From Flavobacteriales bacterium (lineage in GTDB: Bacteria; Bacteroidota; Bacteroidia; Flavobacteriales_D; Cryomorphaceae), in contig JAIVHQ010000229.1 in the NCBI GenBank assembly GCA_020200995.1, positions 1-26,117 of the forward strand: a DNA stretch of 26,117 nucleotides. The letters run 5' to 3'. The notes beneath the pieces were generated by a model that was not told where the DNA came from, made no database searches, and was given only the letters and a program-made list of their open reading frames with translations. Every line of letters starts with the position of its first letter. Within the stretch, counting starts at the first letter, position 1. Below, in pieces: positions 14,832-23,591 of the stretch. The translations under genes and the position numbers were made by a program.

Positions 14832-15407
14832 ATGAACGAAAAAATCAAAATCGGACTGCTTGGCGTGATCGCAATAGCACTTATTGCAAACGCTTATCTC
14901 CTTTCCACCGACAGAGGCCCCATTTCAAACCCATCGGATTCGAAAGCCACATTTGAAAGAACGAGCGGAAATTCTGCCGCAGTCTCAGATGAAGCAACTG
15001 CGCGCAGAAAAGCCATGGAGCAAGCCAATTCTGTAGACCCGATGAAAACCAGAAAAGATGCTTCAAAAGCTTCAAACCTGCCTGCAACTACCATCTCATT
15101 TGCAGACAACGCACATGACTTTGGTACCATCCAACAAGACAGTGAGAACAAAAAGATTTTCACTTTCACCAACGAAGGAAATGAGCCCCTCATCATCGAA
15201 AAGGCCAAAGGTTCATGTGGATGCACCGTTCCGACTTACCCCAAAGAGCCGATTCCTCCCGGAGGCACCGGCGAAATTGAAGTGGTGTACAAACCCGGTA
15301 AGCAAAAGAGCAAGCAGACCAAAAATGTGACCATCACAGCCAATACCACTCCGCCAAACACTGTGCTCACCATCAGTGCCAACGTTCTTGAGAACGCAGC
15401 GGGATAA
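14832..15407 (+). CDS. DUF1573 domain envelope protein
   Basis: A 191-residue protein. An N-terminal hydrophobic segment (IGLLGVIAIALIANAYLL, residues ~7-24), without a clear cleavage site, probably anchors it in the inner membrane facing the periplasm. A low-complexity linker (~25-85) precedes a DUF1573 Ig-like domain at ~88-187: NAHDFGTIQQDSENKKIFTF, then EPLIIEKAKGSCGCTVPTYP with the characteristic CGC, PIPPGGTGEIEVVY, and closing strands KNVTITANTTPPNTVLTISANV. The family is widespread in Bacteroidota; its role is unknown, though it is often seen in envelope or surface proteins. The gene has its own -7 box and ends in a strong bidirectional terminator. Confidence 0.9.
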   Translation: MNEKIKIGLLGVIAIALIANAYLLSTDRGPISNPSDSKATFERTSGNSAAVSDEATARRKAMEQANSVDPMKTRKDASKASNLPATTISFADNAHDFGTIQQDSENKKIFTFTNEGNEPLIIEKAKGSCGCTVPTYPKEPIPPGGTGEIEVVYKPGKQKSKQTKNVTITANTTPPNTVLTISANVLENAAG

Positions 15408-15426
15408 ACAACAATATCAACGAATT

Positions 15427-15465
15427 AAAAATCCCCGTGAACCTCTCGTTCACGGGGATTTTTTT
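15427..15465. terminator. Strong bidirectional intrinsic terminator
   Basis: AAAAATCCCCGTGAAC, loop ctctc, GTTCACGGGGATTTTT: a perfect 16-bp inverted repeat with T-runs on both strands. It serves the DUF1573 gene on the plus strand and the convergent DPP11 gene on the minus strand. Confidence 0.93.
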
Positions 15466-15551
15466 GTGGGAAAGTCGGCAACTTGAGATGACGCACCCGT
15501 GGGGGCGAATGCAACTCGACCGTACAGAGGAAATATGAAATAATTCCGCAG

Positions 15552-17822
15552 TCAGCGCACAGCATCAATCGCCTTGGCGAGCTTCCTGTCCTTGTCGGTG
15601 ACTGCCCCATCGGCGTCGTGGGTGTTCAGGGTGACCTCAGCATCCGCTTTTGCAGAAGCATAGACCAGCTCCATCTCGTCTATAAGGTGGGAGGCACCCG
15701 CGAATTTGTCTACGATAAAGAGGACATATTTGATGTCAACCATAATATTACGACAAATTTCAGGATTGAACATGATGTCGCTCATGGTACTCTCCCAGGT
15801 GCGGTCAAAATTGAGGCCGACGAGGTGTCCGCGGGCGTCGAGTGCCGGGCTGCCTGAGTTGCCGCCGGTGGTGTGGTTCGACCCGAGAAAGCACACGCGC
15901 AATTCGCCGTCGGTGGCGTACTTGCCGTAATCGCGCTCGCTGTGCAGTTCGAGGAGGCGCTCGTGAACGTCAAAATCGCGGTGGCCCGGAATGTACTTTT
16001 GCGCGATACCCTCCAGGGTACTGTAGGGCAGATACTTCATTGCGTCTCGCGGCTTGGAGCCTTCCATTTTCCCAAAGGTGATGCGAAGCGTACTGTTGGC
16101 ATCGGGCCAGTAGTTCTTGTCGGGAAAGAGGGCCATGATGGCTTTCACATATTCGCGCATCAACTCACCTTCTGCTCCTTTAAACATGCCGTAGCCCTCC
16201 ATCACCTCATCACGGTAGGCATCGATCATCCCCGTGGCCGCGAGGTAAGCGGGGTCTTTGAGAATGGTTTTCGAGATCCCCTTTCCCGATTTCCCCAGGA
16301 GTTTAATCAGCTCGTCCTTATCGGCAAAAACTGTGTTTTTGTAGATTTCGCCAGCCATCAAAAGCCCATCGCCCTTAAACTTGCGCTCGTAATCGCGGAG
16401 CACCGGGGGAACTAACAATTCCGGGCAACCGTTCAAAAACAAGGGGAGCTGCGCAGCCATCACCCTGCTGTCGGTGGCTTTGTTGTAATTCTTGAAATGT
16501 CGTTCGGCCGATGCCTTCAGTTTTTCAATCTGACCTTCGAGCAAGCCGGCATCGGAGAGGCTGTCGTAATGCTGTGCCACATCCGAAAACTGCTCGGCAA
16601 ACCTGAAAATTTCAGGCCCGTAATAGTAGAATTCGATCAGGTAATCACGGGCGAATGCGTAATCGCCAAACTCTTCGTAAAGGGCGCCGAGACGTTCGGG
16701 CACTTCAGGGTCGAATTCACCGCTCGCGGCCGCCTTCTCTCTGTACTCCTCTTCAAACTTTCTTTTCTTGGCCAGGGCGTCAAAGCGCTCCAAGCCCATG
16801 GTCTGCCCGATCCACTTTTTGTGGGCATTTGAAATCCGCGACTGCTTGGCAGCGTATTGAATGCGGATGGTATCGCTGCTGAGCATGGCAGCATCTATCA
16901 CCCCCAGGCTCGCTTCGCGCATGGCCTTTCGTGCAGGGTTGGCGCGCTCGAGGACATAAGCCACCGCGTCGCTGGTGAGGAATTGCTCGGTGGTACCCGG
17001 AAACCCGAATACCATGGTGTAATCATCGGGCTTGAGGCCGTCCATGTTGATGGGCAGGCTGTGCTTGGGCGTGTAGGGCACATTGTCTTCGCTGTAGTCG
17101 GCCGGGTTGTTGTCGGCATCTGCATAAATTCTGAAAATGGAAAAATCGCCCGTGTGTCTCGGCCACTCCCAGTTATCGGTATCACCGCCAAACTTGCCGA
17201 TCGACGAAGGGGGCGCTCCCACGAGTCGCACATCCCTGAACGTTTCCTTCACCACCATGTAGAAAGCGTTGCCGTAAAAGTAGGGGTTGATTTCTGCGGT
17301 GTACCCGTTTCCGTTTGACGCTTCCGCGATCAGGGCCGATGCCTGTATGCGCAAGGCGGCCTCCCGCTCCATGCCTTCGAGTCCCTCGGCCGCAGAATTC
17401 AGGGCATCAGTTACATCTTCGATACGCACCACAAAAGTGGCCGTGAGCCCGCTATTGGGGAGTTCTTCGCCAAATTCACCAGCCCAGAATCCGTCGGTGA
17501 GGTAATCCTGCTCCACACTTGAGTGCGACTGTATCTGACTGTACCCGCAGTGGTGGTTGGTGAGGATGAGCCCTTTTCGGGAAATAACCTCGGCCGTGCA
17601 GCCTCCGCCGAAATGCACGATGGCATCCTTGATGCTGCTTTGATTGATGCTGTAAATGTCTTCCGCAGAGAGCTCGAGCCCCGCAGCCTGCATGTCGCCG
17701 ATCACGAGCTTTTGGAGGGTACTCGGAATCCACATGCCCTCGTGGGCCCTGAGGGAATCGGAAAAAAACAGGGTAAACACCGCAAGCGGCAGCACAAATG
17801 CAAAGCGATAAAGGGATTTCAT
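15552..17822 (-). CDS. dpp11: S46 family dipeptidyl-peptidase, DPP11 type (Asp/Glu-specific)
   Basis: A 756-residue periplasmic serine exopeptidase that removes dipeptides from peptide N-termini. The signal peptide is followed by mature HEGMWIP, the usual S46 opening. Catalytic residues are visible: His in LTNHHCGY (90/91), Asp in HTGDFSIFR (226) and Ser656 in TGGNSGSP. Substrate preference in this family follows the residue 18 after the serine: Gly in broad-specificity DPP7, Arg in acidic-specific DPP11. Here it is Arg674 (LNFDRTWE), so cleavage after Asp or Glu at P1 is predicted. Length and residue numbers nearly match the P. gingivalis enzyme (Ser655, Arg673 as I recall). ATG at 17822 lies 18 nt after the J-domain gene, so the two are likely cotranscribed. 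No T9SS sorting domain is present, consistent with periplasmic location. Confidence 0.93.
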   Translation of the reverse strand: MKSLYRFAFVLPLAVFTLFFSDSLRAHEGMWIPSTLQKLVIGDMQAAGLELSAEDIYSINQSSIKDAIVHFGGGCTAEVISRKGLILTNHHCGYSQIQSHSSVEQDYLTDGFWAGEFGEELPNSGLTATFVVRIEDVTDALNSAAEGLEGMEREAALRIQASALIAEASNGNGYTAEINPYFYGNAFYMVVKETFRDVRLVGAPPSSIGKFGGDTDNWEWPRHTGDFSIFRIYADADNNPADYSEDNVPYTPKHSLPINMDGLKPDDYTMVFGFPGTTEQFLTSDAVAYVLERANPARKAMREASLGVIDAAMLSSDTIRIQYAAKQSRISNAHKKWIGQTMGLERFDALAKKRKFEEEYREKAAASGEFDPEVPERLGALYEEFGDYAFARDYLIEFYYYGPEIFRFAEQFSDVAQHYDSLSDAGLLEGQIEKLKASAERHFKNYNKATDSRVMAAQLPLFLNGCPELLVPPVLRDYERKFKGDGLLMAGEIYKNTVFADKDELIKLLGKSGKGISKTILKDPAYLAATGMIDAYRDEVMEGYGMFKGAEGELMREYVKAIMALFPDKNYWPDANSTLRITFGKMEGSKPRDAMKYLPYSTLEGIAQKYIPGHRDFDVHERLLELHSERDYGKYATDGELRVCFLGSNHTTGGNSGSPALDARGHLVGLNFDRTWESTMSDIMFNPEICRNIMVDIKYVLFIVDKFAGASHLIDEMELVYASAKADAEVTLNTHDADGAVTDKDRKLAKAIDAVR

Positions 17823-17840
17823 ATTTTGACTGTTAACAGG

Positions 17841-18392
17841 TTATTCGATTTTCTTTTGAAAGTACCACACTCCGTAAAGGAAGCAAAATCCGATAAAGAT
17901 AGGCACTGCGTGGAAATCGGGCTCCTCTCCTTTCGGCAAAAGCCGTGTCATATCCTCAAAGTAACTGACCATCGGAGCGACGATCATCACAAGCCCGGCG
18001 ATCACAGCTACGTAATCGAAGACACTGTTTACCACGACTGCGGTTCTGTAAATGGGACTTTTAGCAAATTTATCAAAGGGCATATCGGCGTGCCGTGCCG
18101 CCCTGAACCTGGCTTCACAGCCCATATCGCGCTGTCGGCTCTCGCTTTTATGGTTCTTCGCTTTATTCTTATAACGACGGATGGCATCGCGGATGTAGAG
18201 CTCCCGCTTCAGTAAAATCTCATATGCCTCGTTGACCGCGATAAATTGATCGCGGGTTTCGGGGTTGCCGCTGCGGTCGGGGTGGTAGATTTTTGCAAGG
18301 CGGCGGTAGGCAGACTTTATTTCAGCATCGTTTGAGTCGGGAGCCAGGCCCAGCTTTGCATAGTACTTATCGAAAAAGCGCAGTCCGCCCAA
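17841..18392 (-). CDS. Membrane-anchored J-domain (DnaJ-like) protein
   Basis: A 183-residue protein. Residues ~6-70 are a J-domain: DKYYAKLGL, AEIKSAYRRLAKIYHPDRSG with the HPD motif at 37-39, and DQFIAVNEAYEIL. J-domains stimulate the ATPase of Hsp70/DnaK. There is no Gly/Phe-rich region, zinc finger or C-terminal substrate domain, so this is a class III J-protein. A basic segment (YKNKAKNHKSESRQR) leads to two predicted membrane helices (~117-145 and ~163-178) and a short KKIE tail; the J-domain should face the cytoplasm. The start is TTG at 18392: stop codons lie just upstream and no ATG precedes the J-domain. It probably recruits DnaK to the membrane and shares a transcript with dpp11. 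The client is unknown. Confidence 0.85.
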   Translation of the reverse strand: MGGLRFFDKYYAKLGLAPDSNDAEIKSAYRRLAKIYHPDRSGNPETRDQFIAVNEAYEILLKRELYIRDAIRRYKNKAKNHKSESRQRDMGCEARFRAARHADMPFDKFAKSPIYRTAVVVNSVFDYVAVIAGLVMIVAPMVSYFEDMTRLLPKGEEPDFHAVPIFIGFCFLYGVWYFQKKIE

Positions 18393-18567
18393 TGTTTATC
18401 AGGATTTTTTCGTCTACCGTTGCGACTAAGGTAAATGATTGATTCGACAGTTCAGCGGTGTCCCGATCAGGGAAATGCACCGATCCAAGCCCCTCTGCGC
18501 GCTTGCGCAGACCACCCGCCTACCGTATGTTGTCATGTTTTTCGTACTTTTCACTTCACTTAACACC

Positions 18568-21500
18568 ATGCGCACTTTTTCCCGTTTCACAATGTGCTTC
18601 ATTTTGCTGCTCGCGACCTGCCGGTTGTCGGGGCAGATGCGCTATATCGAAAACGGAAACCAGTGGCCTGAAGAGGTACACTTCAGAACAGAAATTCCCG
18701 GTGGTAAGTTCTACCTGGAAAAGGGGAGGTTCACTTTCGACCTCTACGATACGCAAACCACGACCAAAGTGTTTGCTGCACACCACGGCGAAACTACTGC
18801 CGAGCCCGTTCCCGAAATGCTCGACTGCCATGCCTACCGCATTCGATTCGGAGGGAGCAATGAGGCGAGTATCCCCGAGGGCCGAAAAGCATTTTCAACC
18901 CGCTATAGCTTTTTCATCGGCAACGAACCCGAAAAATGGGCCGGCGATCTGTCCGCTTTCGAAGAGGTGCGCTACCCCGAGCTCTACACGGGCATCGACC
19001 TCAAGGTGTACGAAAACGGGCCCGCCAAGTACGACTTCATCGTGAAGCCCGGCGCCGACCCCGACCAAATCCGCCTGATTTACGAAGGGGTAAAACCCAA
19101 AAAACAAAAGGACGGCAGTCTCCTCCTGAAGACAGCCGTAGGTGAAGTGACGGAGTCCAAACCCTTCGCCTACCAAATGATCGACGGGCTGATCACTCCG
19201 GTGGGCTGCGCATACCGCATTTCGGGAAGGGAAGTCCGTTTCGACCTCGACGGTTATGACACCACGGTGGAGCTCATCATCGACCCCGAACTGATATTCA
19301 GCACCTACAGTGGCTCCACGGCCGATAATTTCGGGTACACCGCCACTTACGATGAAGCGGGGCACCTCTACGCGGGCAGCTCCGTATTCGGATCGGGCTA
19401 CCCCACCACTACAGGAGCATACCAGGCGGGATGGGCCGGCGGAACGGGGGCGGGAGCACTGGCCGGCACCGACATTGCGCTCACCAAATTTTCGCTCGAC
19501 GGTACCGACCTCATCTACAGCACCTACTTGGGCGGCAGCGGCGATGACCTGCCCCACAGCCTTATCACCGACGCCCAAAACAACCTCTACATGCTCGGAA
19601 CGAGCGGCTCCAAGGATTACCCGGTCCTTGCGGGAACCTATCAGCCTGTCTTTGCGGGTGGACAGCCCACCACCCTCGGCGGAATTGGTGTGGCTTTCAC
19701 GCTGGGATGCGACATTGTAGTGACCCGACTCAACCCGGCCGGCACCGGGCTCGGGGGGTCGACCTATGTGGGCGGAAGTGAAAACGACGGTGTCAACACC
19801 GCGACGGGCCTTCGCTACAATTACGCCGACGAAGTGCGCGGTGAAATAGAGCTCGATGAAGAAGGAAATGTAGTAATCGGAAGCTCCACCCTGTCTGATG
19901 ATTTTCCCGTCACGGCAGGCGCCTTCCAAACAGTGAAAAACGATCAGCAGGAAGGTGTACTTTTCAGGCTCAATCCGACGCTCACATCGCTGATGGCCTC
20001 TACATATTACGGCGGCAATGGCAGCGATGCCATTTACTCCATCGACATCGGCGAGGAGGGCATCACTGCAGGCGGAGGTACCCGCTCTTCAGATCTGGCG
20101 CAAGCGGGATTGCCCTATCAGGAGGCATTCGGCGGAGGTGCCGCCGACGGTTTTCTGGCGGTATTCAACGATGAGCTCAGCGCATTGGAACACATGACTT
20201 ACTTCGGGTCGGGCACTTATGATCAGGTGTACTTCACTGAGCGCGACGAAGCCGGCCATGTGTACTGCTACGGCCAAACCGAAGCCCCCGACGATACTTT
20301 CATCTTCAATGCGGAATACAGCGTCCCCAACAGTGGCATGCTTCTCGCAAAATTCGAAAAAGACCTCGACGCCCTGGTGTGGAGCACCGTATTCGGCGAC
20401 GGCAACAATGTGCCCAACCTATCGCCCGGCGCATTTTCAGTCGATATTTGTGACCGCATCTTTCTGTCGGGATGGGGTGGAGCCACCAACAATCAAGGCA
20501 GTACGGCGGGTCTCCCCGTCACCCCCGATGCCTTGCAGTCCTCCACCGACGGGAGTGACTTCTACTTTCTGGTGATCGACGGTGATGCCACGGCCCTTAC
20601 CTTCGCCTCCTTTTTCGGCGGGGCGACGAGCAATGAGCACGTGGACGGAGGCACCAGTAGATTCGACCGTTCGGGAAAAATATACCAGGCTGTATGCGCC
20701 GGCTGCGGCAGCAACGACGACTTCCCCATACAGCCCGAAAATGCATGGAGCCCGACCAACAACAGCTTCAACTGCAACCTCGGCGTGGCAAAAATTGACT
20801 TCGACCTACCGCTGGTGCTGGCCGATTTTGACGTAGAAACCGCCTGCCTTCCCGAACAGGTGGAGTTCACCAACAATTCGGTTGCCGCAGGTGTCGGGAC
20901 AACTTTTTTCTGGGACCTCGGCGACGGCAATTTTTCCAACCAAAACACCCCCTCCCACACCTACGACGGCCCGGGCACCTACACGGTGACACTGGTGGTG
21001 TGGGATCCGTTGGCCTGCAACCTTTCCGACACCGTCTCGGTAACTTTTGAGGTTTTTGATGCGGTGGAAATCGAGGGTCAAACGGAGTTGTTTTCCTGCG
21101 AATCAAATGAATTTGACCTGGCAGTGACCACCAATGGTGCCGCGACGCTTTACACCTGGGCTTCCGATCCGCAGTTTGCCGACATCCTCGTCCAAGGCCC
21201 TACCGATAGCACGTATACGCTGACGACAAATGAGACAACAACCGTTTACATCCTGGCCGAGTCGGGCTTTTGCAATGCGGAAACAAGCATCACAGTGTAC
21301 CCGCCACCTATTGCACAGCTGGGTATCGGCGACACCTTGATTTGCAACGAGGCCGAGTTTACGACGCAGTTGGCACTGGCCGACTCGGCGGGGTTCACCG
21401 ATTTCACCTGGTCGCCCGACGCACTGATTACCAATGGTCAAGGCACCTCCTCTGCTTCCTTTTTTGCCGATTCGAGCTTCACCCTCTCCGCCACAGCCGT

Positions 21501-22584
21501 CTCACCTTTCGGCTGCCTGACAGGCGATTCGGCCGTGATTTCCGTCTTCCCCATCGCCCTCGAAGCCCCTTCAGACACCTTGCTCTGCAGCGAAGAACCC
21601 CTGGTACTTGAGGCCAACTCATTCGGCACCGCGACCGACTTCCTGTGGTCAGATCAACCGGACTTTTCCAACATCCTAAACATGCAGGGCGACAGCACCG
21701 TCACCGTGGCACCCGCAGGATTTACCCACTTCTACGTACAAGCCGTAAACGGCCCCTGCACCCTGACCGACAGCACGGCCGTAAGCTTTTTCAATGTGGG
21801 CACCACCCTGACCGATGACCTGTTAATTTGCGCGGGCGACACGGTGTTTCTCTCCGTCACCAATGACTTTCCCGGCACCCAACTCACCCATGTTTGGGAG
21901 CCCGAGGAATTGATTATCAGCGGACAAAACACTTCAGGAGTTGCAGTGGCACCTTCGGAACCGACAACTTTCACCGCTGTGAGCACAGCCCAAAACGGCG
22001 CCTGCACCGTCGAAAACGCGGTCACGGTGTTCACCTCTCCCCTCGGGGACATCAATGTTTCGGCGGAAGCCGATCCCGATATTATCGCCGCAGGGGGTTC
22101 GAGCGTCCTCTCCGCATTTCCGGCGGATGCGCCTTACACCTACCAATGGTCACCAATAGGCAGCCTCGACTCCCCCGTCGGCCCTCAAGTTACCGCCTCA
22201 CCGACCGAAACCACCATATACGAAGTGATTCTGTTTGATCAGGACTCTCTGGGGTCGTGCATTAAAAATGCCACTGTTACGATTACCGTGGTGGATGTGG
22301 TTTGCGGCGAGCCTTACATTTACGTCCCCAACGCCTTCACCCCCAATGGCGACGGCGAAAACGACGTGCTCTTCGTGCGGGGGGGCAATATCGCGTTTAT
22401 GAAATTTGCCGTCTACGACCGCTGGGGCGAACTGGTCTTTGAAACGCAGGACCAAAGCCGTGGCTGGGACGGCACGCATAAAGGCAGTCCCGCCGGGCCG
22501 GCCGTATTCGTGTACCACCTCGAGGTGGACTGCGGCGACGGGCAAACCCATTTCCAGAAAGGCAATGTAACCCTCATCAGGTGA
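18568..22584 (+). CDS. Giant surface adhesin with PKD domain and type B (CHU_C) T9SS sorting domain
   Basis: A 1338-residue exported protein. Signal peptide MRTFSRFTMCFILLLATCRLSGQ, then a DUF7948-type region (~24-245: YIENGNQWPEEVHFRTEIPGG, DLKVYENGPAKYDFIVKPGA, IDPELIFSTYSGS). About 500 residues of SBBP-like beta-propeller repeats follow (repeated FSTYSG/STYLGGSG/STYYGGNGSDA and DAxGNxY-type strands). The AVCAGCG motif typical of gliding-type adhesins is at about residue 710. A PKD domain (~751-831, FFWDLGDGNFSNQNTPSHTYDGPGTYTVTL) and several Ig-like modules come next. The last ~90 residues (from ~1249, YVPNAFTPNGDGENDV, VYDRWGELVF) are the CHU_C/gliding-motility type B sorting domain. Such proteins use a PorP/SprF partner, encoded next. 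ATG at 18568 starts the best signal peptide; upstream in-frame starts (TTG 18439, ATG 18535) add an unlikely leader. Confidence 0.9.
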   Translation: MRTFSRFTMCFILLLATCRLSGQMRYIENGNQWPEEVHFRTEIPGGKFYLEKGRFTFDLYDTQTTTKVFAAHHGETTAEPVPEMLDCHAYRIRFGGSNEASIPEGRKAFSTRYSFFIGNEPEKWAGDLSAFEEVRYPELYTGIDLKVYENGPAKYDFIVKPGADPDQIRLIYEGVKPKKQKDGSLLLKTAVGEVTESKPFAYQMIDGLITPVGCAYRISGREVRFDLDGYDTTVELIIDPELIFSTYSGSTADNFGYTATYDEAGHLYAGSSVFGSGYPTTTGAYQAGWAGGTGAGALAGTDIALTKFSLDGTDLIYSTYLGGSGDDLPHSLITDAQNNLYMLGTSGSKDYPVLAGTYQPVFAGGQPTTLGGIGVAFTLGCDIVVTRLNPAGTGLGGSTYVGGSENDGVNTATGLRYNYADEVRGEIELDEEGNVVIGSSTLSDDFPVTAGAFQTVKNDQQEGVLFRLNPTLTSLMASTYYGGNGSDAIYSIDIGEEGITAGGGTRSSDLAQAGLPYQEAFGGGAADGFLAVFNDELSALEHMTYFGSGTYDQVYFTERDEAGHVYCYGQTEAPDDTFIFNAEYSVPNSGMLLAKFEKDLDALVWSTVFGDGNNVPNLSPGAFSVDICDRIFLSGWGGATNNQGSTAGLPVTPDALQSSTDGSDFYFLVIDGDATALTFASFFGGATSNEHVDGGTSRFDRSGKIYQAVCAGCGSNDDFPIQPENAWSPTNNSFNCNLGVAKIDFDLPLVLADFDVETACLPEQVEFTNNSVAAGVGTTFFWDLGDGNFSNQNTPSHTYDGPGTYTVTLVVWDPLACNLSDTVSVTFEVFDAVEIEGQTELFSCESNEFDLAVTTNGAATLYTWASDPQFADILVQGPTDSTYTLTTNETTTVYILAESGFCNAETSITVYPPPIAQLGIGDTLICNEAEFTTQLALADSAGFTDFTWSPDALITNGQGTSSASFFADSSFTLSATAVSPFGCLTGDSAVISVFPIALEAPSDTLLCSEEPLVLEANSFGTATDFLWSDQPDFSNILNMQGDSTVTVAPAGFTHFYVQAVNGPCTLTDSTAVSFFNVGTTLTDDLLICAGDTVFLSVTNDFPGTQLTHVWEPEELIISGQNTSGVAVAPSEPTTFTAVSTAQNGACTVENAVTVFTSPLGDINVSAEADPDIIAAGGSSVLSAFPADAPYTYQWSPIGSLDSPVGPQVTASPTETTIYEVILFDQDSLGSCIKNATVTITVVDVVCGEPYIYVPNAFTPNGDGENDVLFVRGGNIAFMKFAVYDRWGELVFETQDQSRGWDGTHKGSPAGPAVFVYHLEVDCGDGQTHFQKGNVTLIR

Positions 22585-23591
22585 AAAATGCGGCCGTCAT
22601 AGCGTTGGTAATGGTGTCGGCCTTTTCGGCAAAAGCGCAGGACATCCACTTCTCGCAGTTCTTCTTCGCGCCGCAGTGGCTGAACCCCGCCGAGATCGGA
22701 CAGTTTGATGCGCAATACCGCGGCACCGCCAACCAAAAAACACAGTGGCGAGAGGTCTCTCAGCCCTACACCACCTTTGCCCTCGCCGCCGACGGGAGAC
22801 CCGATTTCCTTCCGGAAAATACGGCGGTGGGCATGGCCGTGATGAACGACCGCGCGGGCGACTCCAGGTTCAACACTTTCAGTGTTCTGGCTGGCGGCTC
22901 GTACACTTACAAGATCAAGGACTCTAACCGGCACCTCCTGACGGGTGCGCTGCAACTTGGATTCACCCAGGTGAGCCTCAATCAGGACGCCCTCCGCTTC
23001 GACAACCAGTTCAACGGCGTGGCCTTCGACCCCACCCTGCCCACGGGCGAAAGCTTTGCGCGCAACAGCCGCATCCACGCCAATGTGAACCTCGGGGCTG
23101 CCTACACCTTTAACTACGCTCCCGGCAAAAAACTCGTCGCCGGGTGGGCGGGGCACAACCTCACGCGCCCCGACCGCTCCTTCTTCAACGAGACCGGCAT
23201 CGACCTGCCCCTACGCCACGCCTACTACGTCACCGGCGATTGGAACATCCTACCCGATATCGACCTCCTTCCCGCGATGAGGTACATGCGCCAACGTACT
23301 TTCAGTGAATTCGTAATCGGTACGGCGGTGCGCTATGTGCTCATCAACGAGCGCAACCTGTATCGCTCAGTTTTTGCCGGGTATTTCGGCCGCCTCGGCG
23401 ACAGTGGCATCGGGCTGATCGGGATGGAGATCGACGACTGGCGCGCGGGCATCAGCTACGACATCAATATGAGCAACCTGACGGTGGCGAGCCGAAACCG
23501 CGGCGGATTCGAGTTTTCCCTGCAGTACCTCTTCAACCGGCAGCCGCGCAATGCCGGGTTCAACCATCGATTTTGCCCGACGTATATATGA
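22581..23591 (+). CDS. PorP/SprF family type IX secretion outer-membrane protein
   Basis: A 336-residue outer-membrane beta-barrel. The signal peptide MKNAAVIALVMVSAFSAKAQ is followed by DIHFSQFFFAPQWLNPAEIG, the hallmark N-terminus of the PorP/SprF family. Barrel strands follow (VGMAVMNDRAGDSRFNTFSVLAGGSYTYK, NVNLGAAYTFNYAPGKKLVAGWAGHNLTRPD, GGFEFSLQYLF), with a short tail ending NHRFCPTYI. Family members receive type B T9SS cargo at the cell surface, and usually each gene sits directly after its adhesin. The start is GTG at 22581, overlapping the adhesin stop by four bases (GTGA), so translation is likely coupled. Its stop overlaps the next gene's ATG (ATGA). The genetic order adhesin-porP-ompA matches known sprB-like loci. 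Cargo identity is inferred from adjacency. Confidence 0.93.
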   Translation: MKNAAVIALVMVSAFSAKAQDIHFSQFFFAPQWLNPAEIGQFDAQYRGTANQKTQWREVSQPYTTFALAADGRPDFLPENTAVGMAVMNDRAGDSRFNTFSVLAGGSYTYKIKDSNRHLLTGALQLGFTQVSLNQDALRFDNQFNGVAFDPTLPTGESFARNSRIHANVNLGAAYTFNYAPGKKLVAGWAGHNLTRPDRSFFNETGIDLPLRHAYYVTGDWNILPDIDLLPAMRYMRQRTFSEFVIGTAVRYVLINERNLYRSVFAGYFGRLGDSGIGLIGMEIDDWRAGISYDINMSNLTVASRNRGGFEFSLQYLFNRQPRNAGFNHRFCPTYI

